27,403 nucleotides of DNA from Flavobacteriales bacterium UBA958 (GTDB lineage: Bacteria; Bacteroidota; Bacteroidia; Flavobacteriales_D; Crocinitomicaceae): NCBI GenBank assembly GCA_002293045.1, contig DBCM01000085.1, positions 1-27,403 of the forward strand. The letters run 5' to 3'. The notes under the pieces are model-generated. The model was not told the origin of the DNA, did not search any database, and saw nothing but the letters and a program-made list of their open reading frames with translations. The translations under genes and the position numbers were made by a program. Positions 6,565-14,046 of this stretch are shown here, one piece after another (position 1 is the first letter of the stretch; every line of letters starts with the position of its first letter).

Positions 6565-7923
6565 ATGAAAAGATTCATAACCAATCTGAAAAACATTTGG
6601 AACGTTGTTGAACTTCGTCAACGGATTCTATTAACCCTAGGGTTGGTGCTTGCATATCGTATTGGATCCTTTGTTATCTTACCTGGGATTAATTACAGTA
6701 TTTTGGAAAGCGCCTCGGCAGGTGGGTCCGATACGCAAAAAGGAATAGAGAATTTACTATCACTTTTTTCAGGAGGCGGTTTTTCCAATGCGTCTATCAT
6801 GGCGTTGGGAATTATGCCTTACATCTCGGCAAGCATCATCATGCAGTTGCTTGGTATGGCAGTGCCAGCGGTTCAAAAATTGCAGAACGAAGGTGAATCT
6901 GGACGTAAAGTAATCAATAATTACACACGTATTTTAACCATTGTTATTTGTGCCCTTCAAGCACCTTCTTATCTTAAAATGTACGTTGAACAGAAGGGAG
7001 CATTACCAGACGATCCATCTACATTTTGGTGGGCACAAACCATTATCATCCTTGTTGCAGGTTCCATGTTTGCGGTTTGGTTGGGGGAACGCATCACAGA
7101 GAAAGGCATCGGAAACGGAATCTCATTGTTAATCGCCGTTGGAATTTTGTCTCGCTTACCGGGGGCATTCATTGCTGAAGTAGGTAAGTCTTTTGAAGGT
7201 GGTAATTTAATTAAGTTAGTTATAGAGGTCGTAGTGCTTATGCTTATTATTTTAAGTGTGATCCTGATTGTTCAAGGGGTCCGACGGGTACCGTTGAATA
7301 CCGCCAAAGGAGTGGTAGGTAACCGCGCAGTAGAAGCTCAGCAAACGAGAAATTACCTTCCACTTAAAGTGAATGCAAGTGGTGTAATGCCGATTATTTT
7401 TGCACAGGCGATTCTAACCATTCCAATGACTATTTTCCTAAGTGCAACCGATTCTAAGGGTGGAGGGAATATCGTTCAACGGATTTTGAGCGATCCCTAC
7501 GGATTGTGGTACAATGTGATCTTGGTAGTTATGATTGTTGTGTTTACGTATTTCTACACGGCAATCATGATCAACCCACGTAAAATCGCCGATGATCTGA
7601 AGCGAAGCGGTGGTTTTGTTCCAGGGGTTAGACCCGGAGATGAAACTGCGCATCATATTGATGATTTAGTAACGCGAATTACCTTCCCAGGATCATTGTT
7701 CTTGGCCGCGATCGCAGTGATTCCCGCAGTAGCCAAAATTGCCGGAGTAAATGATTCTTTTGCCATGTTCTTTGGGGGAACTTCCCTATTGATTATGGTG
7801 GGGGTTGTGTTAGATACCTTGCAACAAATTGAAACGTATTTATTGAACCGACACATGGACTCTTTAATGGGAGATACCAAGGTAAGAGGTAGAAGAGGAG
7901 CTAACGAATTATCAGGATTTTAA
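6565..7923 (+). CDS. secY: Preprotein translocase channel subunit SecY
   Basis: A 452-residue integral inner-membrane protein with about ten hydrophobic segments, the expected SecY topology. It forms the protein-conducting channel with SecE and SecG, moving unfolded precursors with SecA or ribosomes. Diagnostic stretches are IMALGIMPYISASIIMQLLG (the second helix), GERITEKGIGNGISLLI, the cytosolic loop QGVRRVPLNTAKG and FVPGVRPGDETAHHIDD in the loop used by SecA and ribosomes. The start MKRFITNLKNIW is typical. It sits at the end of the spc block with infA only 3 bases after its stop; map and adk, which often lie here in other bacteria, are absent. Confidence 0.98.
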   Translation: MKRFITNLKNIWNVVELRQRILLTLGLVLAYRIGSFVILPGINYSILESASAGGSDTQKGIENLLSLFSGGGFSNASIMALGIMPYISASIIMQLLGMAVPAVQKLQNEGESGRKVINNYTRILTIVICALQAPSYLKMYVEQKGALPDDPSTFWWAQTIIILVAGSMFAVWLGERITEKGIGNGISLLIAVGILSRLPGAFIAEVGKSFEGGNLIKLVIEVVVLMLIILSVILIVQGVRRVPLNTAKGVVGNRAVEAQQTRNYLPLKVNASGVMPIIFAQAILTIPMTIFLSATDSKGGGNIVQRILSDPYGLWYNVILVVMIVVFTYFYTAIMINPRKIADDLKRSGGFVPGVRPGDETAHHIDDLVTRITFPGSLFLAAIAVIPAVAKIAGVNDSFAMFFGGTSLLIMVGVVLDTLQQIETYLLNRHMDSLMGDTKVRGRRGANELSGF

Positions 7924-7926
7924 GCA

Positions 7927-8145
7927 ATGGCAAAACAATCATCCATAGAACAAGACGGAACTATTTTAGAAGCATTACCCAATGCAATGTTCCGTGTTGA
8001 ACTACAAAATGGACATGTGATCACCGCGCATATTTCTGGTAAAATGAGAATGTTTTATATTAAAATTTTACCCGGGGATCGAGTTAAGGTTGAAATGTCT
8101 CCCTATGATTTAACCAAAGGTAGGATTTCATTTAGATACAAATAA
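7927..8145 (+). CDS. infA: Translation initiation factor IF-1
   Basis: A 72-residue OB-fold protein of exact IF-1 length. Signatures are QDGTILEALPNAMFRVELQN, then GHVITAHISGKMRMFYIKIL and the end LTKGRISFRYK. IF-1 occupies the 30S A site during initiation and assists IF-2 and IF-3. It starts 3 bases after the secY stop, so is probably translated in step with it, and is followed 14 bases later by rpmJ, the usual arrangement. Confidence 0.98.
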   Translation: MAKQSSIEQDGTILEALPNAMFRVELQNGHVITAHISGKMRMFYIKILPGDRVKVEMSPYDLTKGRISFRYK

Positions 8146-8159
8146 TTAATACATAGAAA

Positions 8160-8276
8160 ATGAAAGTTAGAGCATCTGTTAAAAAGCGAACTGCGGATTG
8201 CAAAATTGTAAAGCGAAAAGGAAGGGTTTACGTGATCAACAAAAAGAACCCGAAATTAAAACAACGACAAGGATAA
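8160..8276 (+). CDS. rpmJ: 50S ribosomal protein L36 (bL36), zinc-ligand-poor form
   Basis: A 38-residue gene, short enough to be missed by many gene finders. It reads MKVRASVKKRTADCKIVKRK then GRVYVINKKNPKLKQRQG and ends at TAA 8274-8276. The sequence is unmistakably L36. The usual zinc ribbon has three cysteines and a histidine; here only Cys14 remains and Thr, Asn and Leu occupy ligand positions, so zinc is unlikely to bind. Such zinc-free versions are common in the phylum. It lies between infA and rpsM. Confidence 0.96.
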   Translation: MKVRASVKKRTADCKIVKRKGRVYVINKKNPKLKQRQG

Positions 8277-8286
8277 AACAGGATAT

Positions 8287-8661
8287 ATGGCACGTATTGC
8301 AGGTATAGATTTACCAAAAAACAAAAGAGGAGTTATCGGATTAACCTACATTTATGGGATTGGTCGAAGTACTTCTAAAAAAATTCTAACCGATAACGGA
8401 ATCGATGAGAACCTTAAGGTTCAAGATTGGAATGATGACCAATTATCAGCCATTCGAACTTCAGTCAATGAAGTGAAGACGGAAGGACAATTGCGCTCTG
8501 AAGTTCAAATGAACATCAAGCGTTTAATGGACATTGGTTGTTACCGAGGAATCCGTCACCGTGCAGGGTTGCCATTACGTGGTCAACATACGAAGAATAA
8601 CTCGAGAACGAGAAAAGGTAAGAGAAAAACTGTTGCCAACAAGAAAAAGGTAACTAAATAA
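8287..8661 (+). CDS. rpsM: 30S ribosomal protein S13 (uS13)
   Basis: A 124-residue protein. The N-terminus MARIAGIDLPKNKRGVIGLT and the helix-two-turn-helix motif YIYGIGRSTSKKIL are typical, as are YRGIRHRAGLPLRGQHTKNN and the very basic tail GKRKTVANKKKVTK. S13 sits on top of the 30S head, contacts the P-site tRNA and forms bridges to the 50S subunit. It is the first gene of the alpha-operon portion, 10 bases after rpmJ, with no promoter-sized gap. Confidence 0.98.
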   Translation: MARIAGIDLPKNKRGVIGLTYIYGIGRSTSKKILTDNGIDENLKVQDWNDDQLSAIRTSVNEVKTEGQLRSEVQMNIKRLMDIGCYRGIRHRAGLPLRGQHTKNNSRTRKGKRKTVANKKKVTK

Positions 8662-8672
8662 TAAGTAATAAC

Positions 8673-9059
8673 ATGGCAAAATCCAATCAAAAGAAGAAGA
8701 AAAATGTCAAGGTTGAAGCGGCAGGTGAAGCACACATCCAAGCCAGCTTTAATAACATCATTGTTTCCTTGACAAACAATGCCGGACAAGTGATCTCATG
8801 GTCATCGGCAGGAAAAATGGGCTTCAAAGGTTCGAAAAAGAACACCCCGTATGCCGCTCAGCTAGCCGCTGAAGACGCAGCGAAAGAAGCGCATGACTTC
8901 GGACTACGTAGAGTTCGTGTTTTTGTAAAAGGACCTGGCGCTGGTCGTGAATCAGCGATTCGATCCCTACACAATACAGGAATTGAAGTAACTGAAATTA
9001 TTGATGTGACACCACTACCGCACAACGGTTGTCGTCCACCAAAGAAACGAAGAGTATAA
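8673..9059 (+). CDS. rpsK: 30S ribosomal protein S11 (uS11)
   Basis: A 128-residue protein of normal length. A lysine-rich N-terminal tail is followed by GEAHIQASFNNIIVSLTNNA, the loop GKMGFKGSKKNTPYAAQLAA, and the end PLPHNGCRPPKKRRV. S11 lies on the 30S platform close to the 3' end of 16S rRNA, where mRNA leaves. It starts 11 bases after rpsM. The 59 bases that follow it are the longest gap in the ribosomal cluster and hold a hairpin. Confidence 0.98.
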   Translation: MAKSNQKKKKNVKVEAAGEAHIQASFNNIIVSLTNNAGQVISWSSAGKMGFKGSKKNTPYAAQLAAEDAAKEAHDFGLRRVRVFVKGPGAGRESAIRSLHNTGIEVTEIIDVTPLPHNGCRPPKKRRV

Positions 9060-9071
9060 TTTTATTTAACC

Positions 9072-9104
9072 AGTCATCGAAGGAAAATGCCTTAATTCAT
9101 GACT
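9072..9104 (+). promoter_or_regulatory. Hairpin in the rpsK-rpsD gap, candidate S4 leader element
   Basis: AGTCAT (9072-9077) pairs with ATGACT (9099-9104), and inside it AAGG (9080-9083) pairs with CCTT (9090-9093) around a 6-base loop, leaving an asymmetric internal loop (CG against AATTC). It ends 14 bases before the rpsD start. No U-tract follows, so it is not a terminator. S4 is a known autoregulator of its own mRNA in several phyla, which makes a leader role plausible but unproven. Confidence 0.45.
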
Positions 9105-9118
9105 AAAAATTAATAATA

Positions 9119-9727
9119 ATGGCAAGATATAGAGGTCCTAAGTCAAAAATCGCTCGTCGATTCAGAGATCCAATTTTTGGTCCTGATAAAGCACTTGAGC
9201 GTAGAAGTTATGGTCCCGGACAACACGGGCCTTCCAAGCGAAGAGGTGGAAAACAATCTGAATACGCTATTCAGTTGGGTGAAAAACAAAAAGCAAAATA
9301 TACCTACGGTATTCTTGAGCGTCAGTTCTCAAATATGTTTGAGAAAGCGTCACGAATGAAAGGGATTACCGGGGAGAACTTGCTGCAATTGTGTGAATCA
9401 CGTCTCGATAACATGGTATACCGTTTAGGTATTGCACCTTCTCGAAGAGGAGCACGTCAATTGGTGGGTCACCGTCACATTACCGTGAACGGAGAGATTG
9501 TAAATGTACCATCATTTCATGTTCGACCAGGCGATGTAGTTAGTGTTCGAGAAAAATCTAAATCACTAGAAGCCATCGTAACCTCGTTAAATTCAATCAA
9601 TAAAAGATTAGATTGGATCGATTGGGATGGAGCTACCATGGCGGGTAAATTAATCAATATGCCTTCTCGTGATATGATTCCTGAAAACATCAAGGAACAG
9701 TTAATCGTCGAATTGTATTCTAAATAA
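9119..9727 (+). CDS. rpsD: 30S ribosomal protein S4 (uS4)
   Basis: A 202-residue protein of standard length. The N-terminal domain (MARYRGPKSKIARRF, then RRSYGPGQHG) lacks the zinc-binding cysteines of some S4 proteins. The S4 RNA-binding domain covers about residues 93-157: ESRLDNMVYRLGIAPSRRGA, QLVGHRHITVNGEIVNVPSF and RPGDVVSVREKSK. S4 nucleates assembly of the 30S body and, in E. coli and Bacillus, represses its own synthesis. The hairpin in the preceding gap would be the natural place for such control here. It lies 15 bases before rpoA. Confidence 0.98.
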   Translation: MARYRGPKSKIARRFRDPIFGPDKALERRSYGPGQHGPSKRRGGKQSEYAIQLGEKQKAKYTYGILERQFSNMFEKASRMKGITGENLLQLCESRLDNMVYRLGIAPSRRGARQLVGHRHITVNGEIVNVPSFHVRPGDVVSVREKSKSLEAIVTSLNSINKRLDWIDWDGATMAGKLINMPSRDMIPENIKEQLIVELYSK

Positions 9728-9742
9728 TTTTTAATCTCAACA

Positions 9743-10735
9743 ATGGCAATACTTAATTTTCAAAAACCGGATAAAGTTGTAATGCTCCAGTCGGATGCGT
9801 TTAATGGAGAATTTGAATTTCGCCCCTTAGAACCAGGATATGGTATTACAATCGGTAACTCCCTAAGAAGAATCTTGTTGTCTTCTCTAGAAGGGTTTGC
9901 AATCTCCTCGATACGCCTTGAAGGTGTAGATCATGAGTTTAGTACCATGAAAGGAGTGGTTGAAGACGTAACTGAAATGATTCTAAATCTAAAGCAGGTT
10001 CGTTTCAAACAACAAATTGACTCTGTGGAAAATGAAACGGTTATAATTTCTATCACCGGTCAAACTACATTAACGGCAGGAGATATTGGCAAATTTACGA
10101 ATGGTTTTCAAGTACTGAATCCAGACCTCGTGATTTGTAATATGGAACCATCCGTAAAATTAGAAATGGAATTGTCCATCATCAAAGGTCGCGGTTATTA
10201 TCCGTCCGAAGAGAACAAAATCGAAGATGCTCCATTTGGAACTATTTTCATCGATTCCATCTTTACCCCAATCAAAAATGTTCAATACACCATTGAAAAT
10301 TATCGGGTAGAACAAAAAACAGATTACGAAAAATTGGTATTGAATATTACCACTGACGGATCTGTTCAGCCGAAAGAAGCACTGAAAGAGGCAGCAAAAA
10401 TCCTGATTCAGCATTTCATGTTGTTTTCCGATGAGCGCATCACCCTGGATAATGAAATGAAAACCGAAACAGAAGAGTTCGATGAAAGTTCATTGCACAT
10501 GCGTCAGTTGTTAAAAACAAAATTGGTAGATATGGACTTGTCTGTACGTGCCTTAAATTGTTTGAAGGCAGCAGAAGTAGACACCCTTGGTGATTTGGTT
10601 TCTTTCGCGAAATCAGACTTATTGAAATTCCGAAATTTCGGTAAGAAATCACTCACCGAACTGGAAGATCTTGTGGATAATAAAGGTCTTACGTTTGGAA
10701 TGAATGTAGCAAAGTATAAATTAGACAGAGACTAG
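9743..10735 (+). CDS. rpoA: DNA-directed RNA polymerase subunit alpha
   Basis: A 330-residue protein, the usual length. The N-terminal dimerisation and assembly domain (about 1-230) includes FRPLEPGYGITIGNSLRRIL and SSLEGFAISSIRLEGVDHEF. An acidic linker leads to the C-terminal domain (about 250-325) with RALNCLKAAEVDTLGDLVSF and FRNFGKKSLTELEDLV, the helix-hairpin-helix that contacts UP-element DNA and activators. The alpha dimer is the scaffold on which beta and beta' assemble. It is co-oriented between rpsD and rplQ with short gaps, the conserved alpha-operon order. Confidence 0.98.
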   Translation: MAILNFQKPDKVVMLQSDAFNGEFEFRPLEPGYGITIGNSLRRILLSSLEGFAISSIRLEGVDHEFSTMKGVVEDVTEMILNLKQVRFKQQIDSVENETVIISITGQTTLTAGDIGKFTNGFQVLNPDLVICNMEPSVKLEMELSIIKGRGYYPSEENKIEDAPFGTIFIDSIFTPIKNVQYTIENYRVEQKTDYEKLVLNITTDGSVQPKEALKEAAKILIQHFMLFSDERITLDNEMKTETEEFDESSLHMRQLLKTKLVDMDLSVRALNCLKAAEVDTLGDLVSFAKSDLLKFRNFGKKSLTELEDLVDNKGLTFGMNVAKYKLDRD

Positions 10736-10752
10736 TCGCAAAGACCTGAGAG

Positions 10753-11550
10753 ATGAGACACGGAAATAAATTAAACCATCTAGGAAGAAAATCAGCCCAT
10801 AGAAAGGCAATGATTTCAAACATGGCTTGTTCATTGATTCAACACAAACGGATCAATACAACCCTGGCAAAGGCAAAAGCGCTTCGCGTTTTTGTTGAAC
10901 CCCTCCTAACAAAATCAAAAACGGATTCTACACACTCACGTCGTGTGGTATTCTCCTATTTGCAAAATAAGGAAATTGTAACTGAATTATTCAGAGACAT
11001 TGCCCCAAAAATCGCAGAGCGTAACGGTGGATATACCCGCATTATTCGTACAGGATACCGTCTCGGAGATAATGCCGAAATGTGTATGATAGAATTAGTT
11101 GATTTTAATGAAATTTACAACACGGACCGTACTAAGAAAACAACCCGTCGTTCCCGTCGTGGTGGTTCAGGTGCTGCAAAAGAAACTTCATCGAATGATT
11201 CAACGAATATCTCTGAAGATGCCGTAGAAGTAATTGAACCAAGTGCTGAAGTAGCGGTTGAAGAAGCTGTTGTAGTAGAAGAAACCCCAGCGGTTGAAGA
11301 AGTTGCTGCAGTTGAAGAAACTCCAGCGGTTGAAGAAGTTGTTGCAGTAGAAGAAACTCCAGCGGTTGAAGAAGTTGTTGCAGTAGAAGAAACTCCAGTG
11401 GTTGAAGAAGTTGCTGCAGTAGAAGAAACTCCAGCGGTTGAAGAAGTTGCTGCAGTAGAAGAAACTCCAACGGTTGACGAGGCTCCATCTACAGATGAAA
11501 CTTCGGCTTCAGAAGATTCAGCAGCGGATGAAGAAGAACCAAAAGCATAA
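10753..11550 (+). CDS. rplQ: 50S ribosomal protein L17 (bL17) with long acidic repeat tail
   Basis: A 265-residue protein, twice the length of E. coli L17 (127). Residues 1 to about 125 are the normal L17 core: MRHGNKLNHLGRKSAHRKAM, ISNMACSLIQHKRINTTLAK, RRVVFSYLQNKEIV and GGYTRIIRTGYRLGDNAEMC. After a basic bridge (TKKTTRRSRRGGSG) comes an acidic tail of about 120 residues. Residues 169-240 are six near-identical 12-residue units of the form VEEVAAVEETPA, with a decayed seventh to residue 252, then an Asp/Glu/Ser end. L17 lies near the tunnel exit on the solvent face, so the tail would project outward. Ala/Glu-rich L17 extensions occur in Bacteroidota; this regular repeat is more striking. 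A terminator follows 20 bases later. Confidence 0.95.
   Translation: MRHGNKLNHLGRKSAHRKAMISNMACSLIQHKRINTTLAKAKALRVFVEPLLTKSKTDSTHSRRVVFSYLQNKEIVTELFRDIAPKIAERNGGYTRIIRTGYRLGDNAEMCMIELVDFNEIYNTDRTKKTTRRSRRGGSGAAKETSSNDSTNISEDAVEVIEPSAEVAVEEAVVVEETPAVEEVAAVEETPAVEEVVAVEETPAVEEVVAVEETPVVEEVAAVEETPAVEEVAAVEETPTVDEAPSTDETSASEDSAADEEEPKA
11257..11508 (+). repeat. 36-base tandem repeat inside rplQ
   Basis: Seven head-to-tail 36-base units: 11257-11292, 11293-11328, 11329-11364, 11365-11400, 11401-11436, 11437-11472 and a diverged 11473-11508. The first six differ by only a few bases, mostly GTT/GCT swaps at the fifth codon, GTT/GTA changes and one GCG to GTG. Each unit encodes one 12-residue acidic repeat, so copy-number change keeps the frame. 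The near identity points to recent expansion by slippage or unequal recombination. Confidence 0.95.
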
Positions 11551-11570
11551 GCTATTCACATGTGTTGATA

Positions 11571-11599
11571 AAAAAAGACGACTTATGGTCGTCTTTTTT
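11571..11599 (+). terminator. Intrinsic terminator after rplQ
   Basis: Stem GACGAC (11577-11582) and GTCGTC (11588-11593) around the loop TTATG, flanked by an A6 tract that can pair with the T6 tract at 11594-11599. This is a textbook rho-independent terminator 20 bases after the rplQ stop and marks the end of the ribosomal-protein transcription unit. The A-tract makes it potentially active on the minus strand too, though no minus-strand gene is near. Confidence 0.9.
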
Positions 11600-11614
11600 G
11601 TTTTAGGCAAGTGA

Positions 11615-11630
11615 CGCTTCGTTTGAAGCG
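11615..11630 (+). repeat. Perfect inverted repeat upstream of carA
   Basis: CGCTTC (11615-11620) and GAAGCG (11625-11630) flank GTTT, a 6-base-pair hairpin or palindromic site immediately before the candidate -7 box at 11633. No T-tract follows, so it is unlikely to be a second terminator. Its place between the expected -33 and -7 regions would suit an operator. Confidence 0.4.
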
Positions 11631-11632
11631 AT

Positions 11633-11640
11633 TAATTTTG
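11633..11640 (+). promoter_or_regulatory. Candidate promoter -7 box for carA-eno-nudix
   Basis: TAATTTTG matches the Bacteroidota -7 consensus TAnnTTTG and ends 13 bases before the carA ATG at 11654. A start of transcription about 5 bases downstream would give a leader under 10 bases. I see no convincing TTG/TTTG -33 partner at the usual 17-23 base spacing, which lowers confidence. A promoter is needed here because a strong terminator lies just upstream. Confidence 0.45.
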
Positions 11641-11653
11641 TTAAAATATTTCC

Positions 11654-12751
11654 ATGACAGATTTAAAACCCGCATTGCTCGTTTTAGAAGACGGCACGGT
11701 GTTCCACGGAACAGCAATAGGCGCAATAGGTACAGCCACAGGTGAGATTGCATTCAATACCGGGATGACTGGTTATCAAGAAGTTTTTACCGATCCTTCC
11801 TATTTTGGACAACTTTTAGTGATGACTACGGCACATATTGGAAATTATGGAGTGCACAAGACTGAAGTTGAATCAGAAAAGGTGATGATTTCTGGACTAA
11901 TCACGAAAAAGTTTTCAAATGGCTATTCTCGCCCCTCCGGATATTCGTCATTACAGGATTTATTTGTTGCACAAAATAAAGTGGGAATTGCCGATGTTGA
12001 TACCCGAGCATTAGTGCGCCATATTCGAAGTAAAGGAGCGATGAATGCGATAATTTCTTCTGAAAATTTGAATACTGAAGCGCTTAAATCCCAGTTAGCT
12101 ACGATTCCAGATATGAATGGGCTTGAATTGTCTTCGAAGGTAGCAACCACCGAAGCTTATGATGTGCTTCCTGAACATGTTGAGGCTAAATTTAGAGTAG
12201 CTTTGCTAGACTTTGGTGTGAAAAAGAATATCATTCGTTGCCTAACAGACCGTGGGTGCCATGTACGGGTATTTCCATTAAACGCCACCTTGGAGGAAAT
12301 CAACCGCTTTGAACCGCAAGGATACATGTTATCCAACGGACCGGGAGATCCCTCCGCGATGCCAAACGCTATTGCCTTGGTAAAAGACATTGTAGCCTTG
12401 AATCGACCTGTATTTGGCATATGTCTAGGACATCAGATTTTAGGATTAAGCCAAGGGTTGAAGACCGAGAAAATGTTCAATGGGCATCGTGGAATAAATC
12501 ACCCCATCAAGAATTTAAAAACAGGAAAAGGAGAAATCACTTCCCAGAATCATGGATTTGTGATTACTAAAGAGAGTATTGATGCGCAGACCGAAATGGA
12601 GGTTACCCATGTTCATTTGAATGATCATACCATAGCGGGAATCGCTATGAAAACTAAACCTGTATTTTCAGTTCAATATCACCCCGAGGCCTCTGCAGGT
12701 CCACATGACTCCAGGTATCTTTTCGATCACTTTATTAACCAACTTATCTAA
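11654..12751 (+). CDS. carA: Carbamoyl-phosphate synthase small (glutaminase) subunit
   Basis: A 365-residue protein of family length. It hydrolyses glutamine and passes ammonia to CarB, which makes carbamoyl phosphate for pyrimidine and arginine synthesis. The N-terminal small-chain domain (about 1-135) holds GTATGEIAFNTGMTGYQEVF; the class I glutamine amidotransferase domain (about 180-360) has Cys257 in FGICLGHQILG and His343 and Glu345 in QYHPEASAGPHDSRYLFDHF, the full catalytic triad. The start ATG 11654 fits both the family N-terminus (ALLVLEDGTVFHG) and the promoter. carB is not adjacent. eno follows after 8 bases, a neighbour often seen in this phylum. Confidence 0.97.
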   Translation: MTDLKPALLVLEDGTVFHGTAIGAIGTATGEIAFNTGMTGYQEVFTDPSYFGQLLVMTTAHIGNYGVHKTEVESEKVMISGLITKKFSNGYSRPSGYSSLQDLFVAQNKVGIADVDTRALVRHIRSKGAMNAIISSENLNTEALKSQLATIPDMNGLELSSKVATTEAYDVLPEHVEAKFRVALLDFGVKKNIIRCLTDRGCHVRVFPLNATLEEINRFEPQGYMLSNGPGDPSAMPNAIALVKDIVALNRPVFGICLGHQILGLSQGLKTEKMFNGHRGINHPIKNLKTGKGEITSQNHGFVITKESIDAQTEMEVTHVHLNDHTIAGIAMKTKPVFSVQYHPEASAGPHDSRYLFDHFINQLI

Positions 12752-12759
12752 CCCAACTT

Positions 12760-14046
12760 ATGAGTTTCATAGCAAATGTGTACGCACGGCAAATTTTAGA
12801 TTCTCGCGGAAATCCAACCATTGAGGTGGATGTAATCACTTCCTCCGGCGTTTTAGGTCGAGCAGCGGTTCCATCGGGCGCATCCACGGGAATACATGAG
12901 GCGGTAGAACTTAGAGATAATGATCCAACGAAGTTTTTGGGTAAGGGCGTTTTAAAGGCTGTTGGTTTTGTAAACACAGTAATCAATGAAGCGCTTCAGG
13001 GCCACGATGTGTTTAATCAAAAAGGAATAGATACTCTCCTAATCACCTTGGATGGAACCCCCAATAAATCTCATTTGGGGGCCAATGCCATACTCGGTAC
13101 GTCGTTGGCGGTAGCTAAAGCAGCGGCAATAGAAGCAGATTTAAGTTTATATCGATATATCGGAGGGGTTGGGGCAGTAACCATGCCTGTTCCTATGATG
13201 AATATCCTCAACGGCGGCTCTCATGCCGATAATAAAATTGACATTCAAGAATTTATGGTAATGCCCTTGGGTGCCTCCTCTTTTTCAGAAGGTTTGCGAT
13301 GGGGCACTGAAGTATTTCATCACTTGAAAAGTGTTTTGAAGCAACGGGGCATGTCAACCAATGTTGGGGATGAGGGAGGCTTTGCTCCAAATCTTGGCTC
13401 CAATGAGGAAGCCATACAGGTAGTGATTGAAGCCGTAGAAAAAGCGGGCTTCAAACCAGGACATGATATGTTTATAGCGCTCGATGCTGCCGCTTCTGAA
13501 TTTTATAATGCGGAAACAGGATTGTATGAGTTTGAATCTACTGGTGAAAAACGAAGCGCTGCTGAGATGGTCGAATTTTGGAAGGATTGGCGCAGTAAAT
13601 ACCCATTGATTTCTATAGAAGATGGCCTCGCTGAAGATGATTGGACGGGCTGGAAATTAGCTACTGAGGCATTAGGTGACTCAACACAATTGGTAGGAGA
13701 TGATTTATTTGTAACGAACACCCAACGATTATCCAGGGGGATTTCAGAAGGAATTGCCAATTCAATCCTCGTAAAAGTAAATCAAATCGGATCCTTAACC
13801 GAAACGATACAAGCCGTTCAAATGGCAACATCCAATGGATATACCTCAGTGATGAGCCACCGTTCTGGGGAAACTGAAGACCATACGATTGCAGATTTGG
13901 CAGTGGCCTTAAATACGGGACAAATTAAAACGGGTTCTGCCTCTCGCAGTGATCGGATGGCTAAATACAACCAATTACTTCGGATTGAAGAAGAGCTGGG
14001 AGACGATGCCGTATATCCAGGATTGTCTTTCAAGTTTCTTAAATAG
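12760..14046 (+). CDS. eno: Enolase
   Basis: A 428-residue cytosolic glycolytic enzyme interconverting 2-phosphoglycerate and phosphoenolpyruvate. Motifs in order: AVPSGASTGIHEAVELRD near residue 40, GDEGGFAPNLGSNEEA with catalytic Glu205, IEDGLAEDDW and LVGDDLFVTN for the magnesium ligands, catalytic Lys339 in LVKVNQIGSLTE, and SHRSGETEDHTIADLAVALN. All expected active-site residues are visible and the length is normal. It lies 8 bases after carA, without a terminator or promoter between them, and its TAG is followed directly by the Nudix gene's start codon. Confidence 0.98.
   Translation: MSFIANVYARQILDSRGNPTIEVDVITSSGVLGRAAVPSGASTGIHEAVELRDNDPTKFLGKGVLKAVGFVNTVINEALQGHDVFNQKGIDTLLITLDGTPNKSHLGANAILGTSLAVAKAAAIEADLSLYRYIGGVGAVTMPVPMMNILNGGSHADNKIDIQEFMVMPLGASSFSEGLRWGTEVFHHLKSVLKQRGMSTNVGDEGGFAPNLGSNEEAIQVVIEAVEKAGFKPGHDMFIALDAAASEFYNAETGLYEFESTGEKRSAAEMVEFWKDWRSKYPLISIEDGLAEDDWTGWKLATEALGDSTQLVGDDLFVTNTQRLSRGISEGIANSILVKVNQIGSLTETIQAVQMATSNGYTSVMSHRSGETEDHTIADLAVALNTGQIKTGSASRSDRMAKYNQLLRIEEELGDDAVYPGLSFKFLK

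Noticed and set aside
11132..11488. 118-residue minus-strand open frame with LLQPLEF repeats
   Set aside because: It is the reverse complement of the rplQ tandem repeat; a 36-base repeat without a stop in one frame stays open by construction, and there is no promoter or family match.
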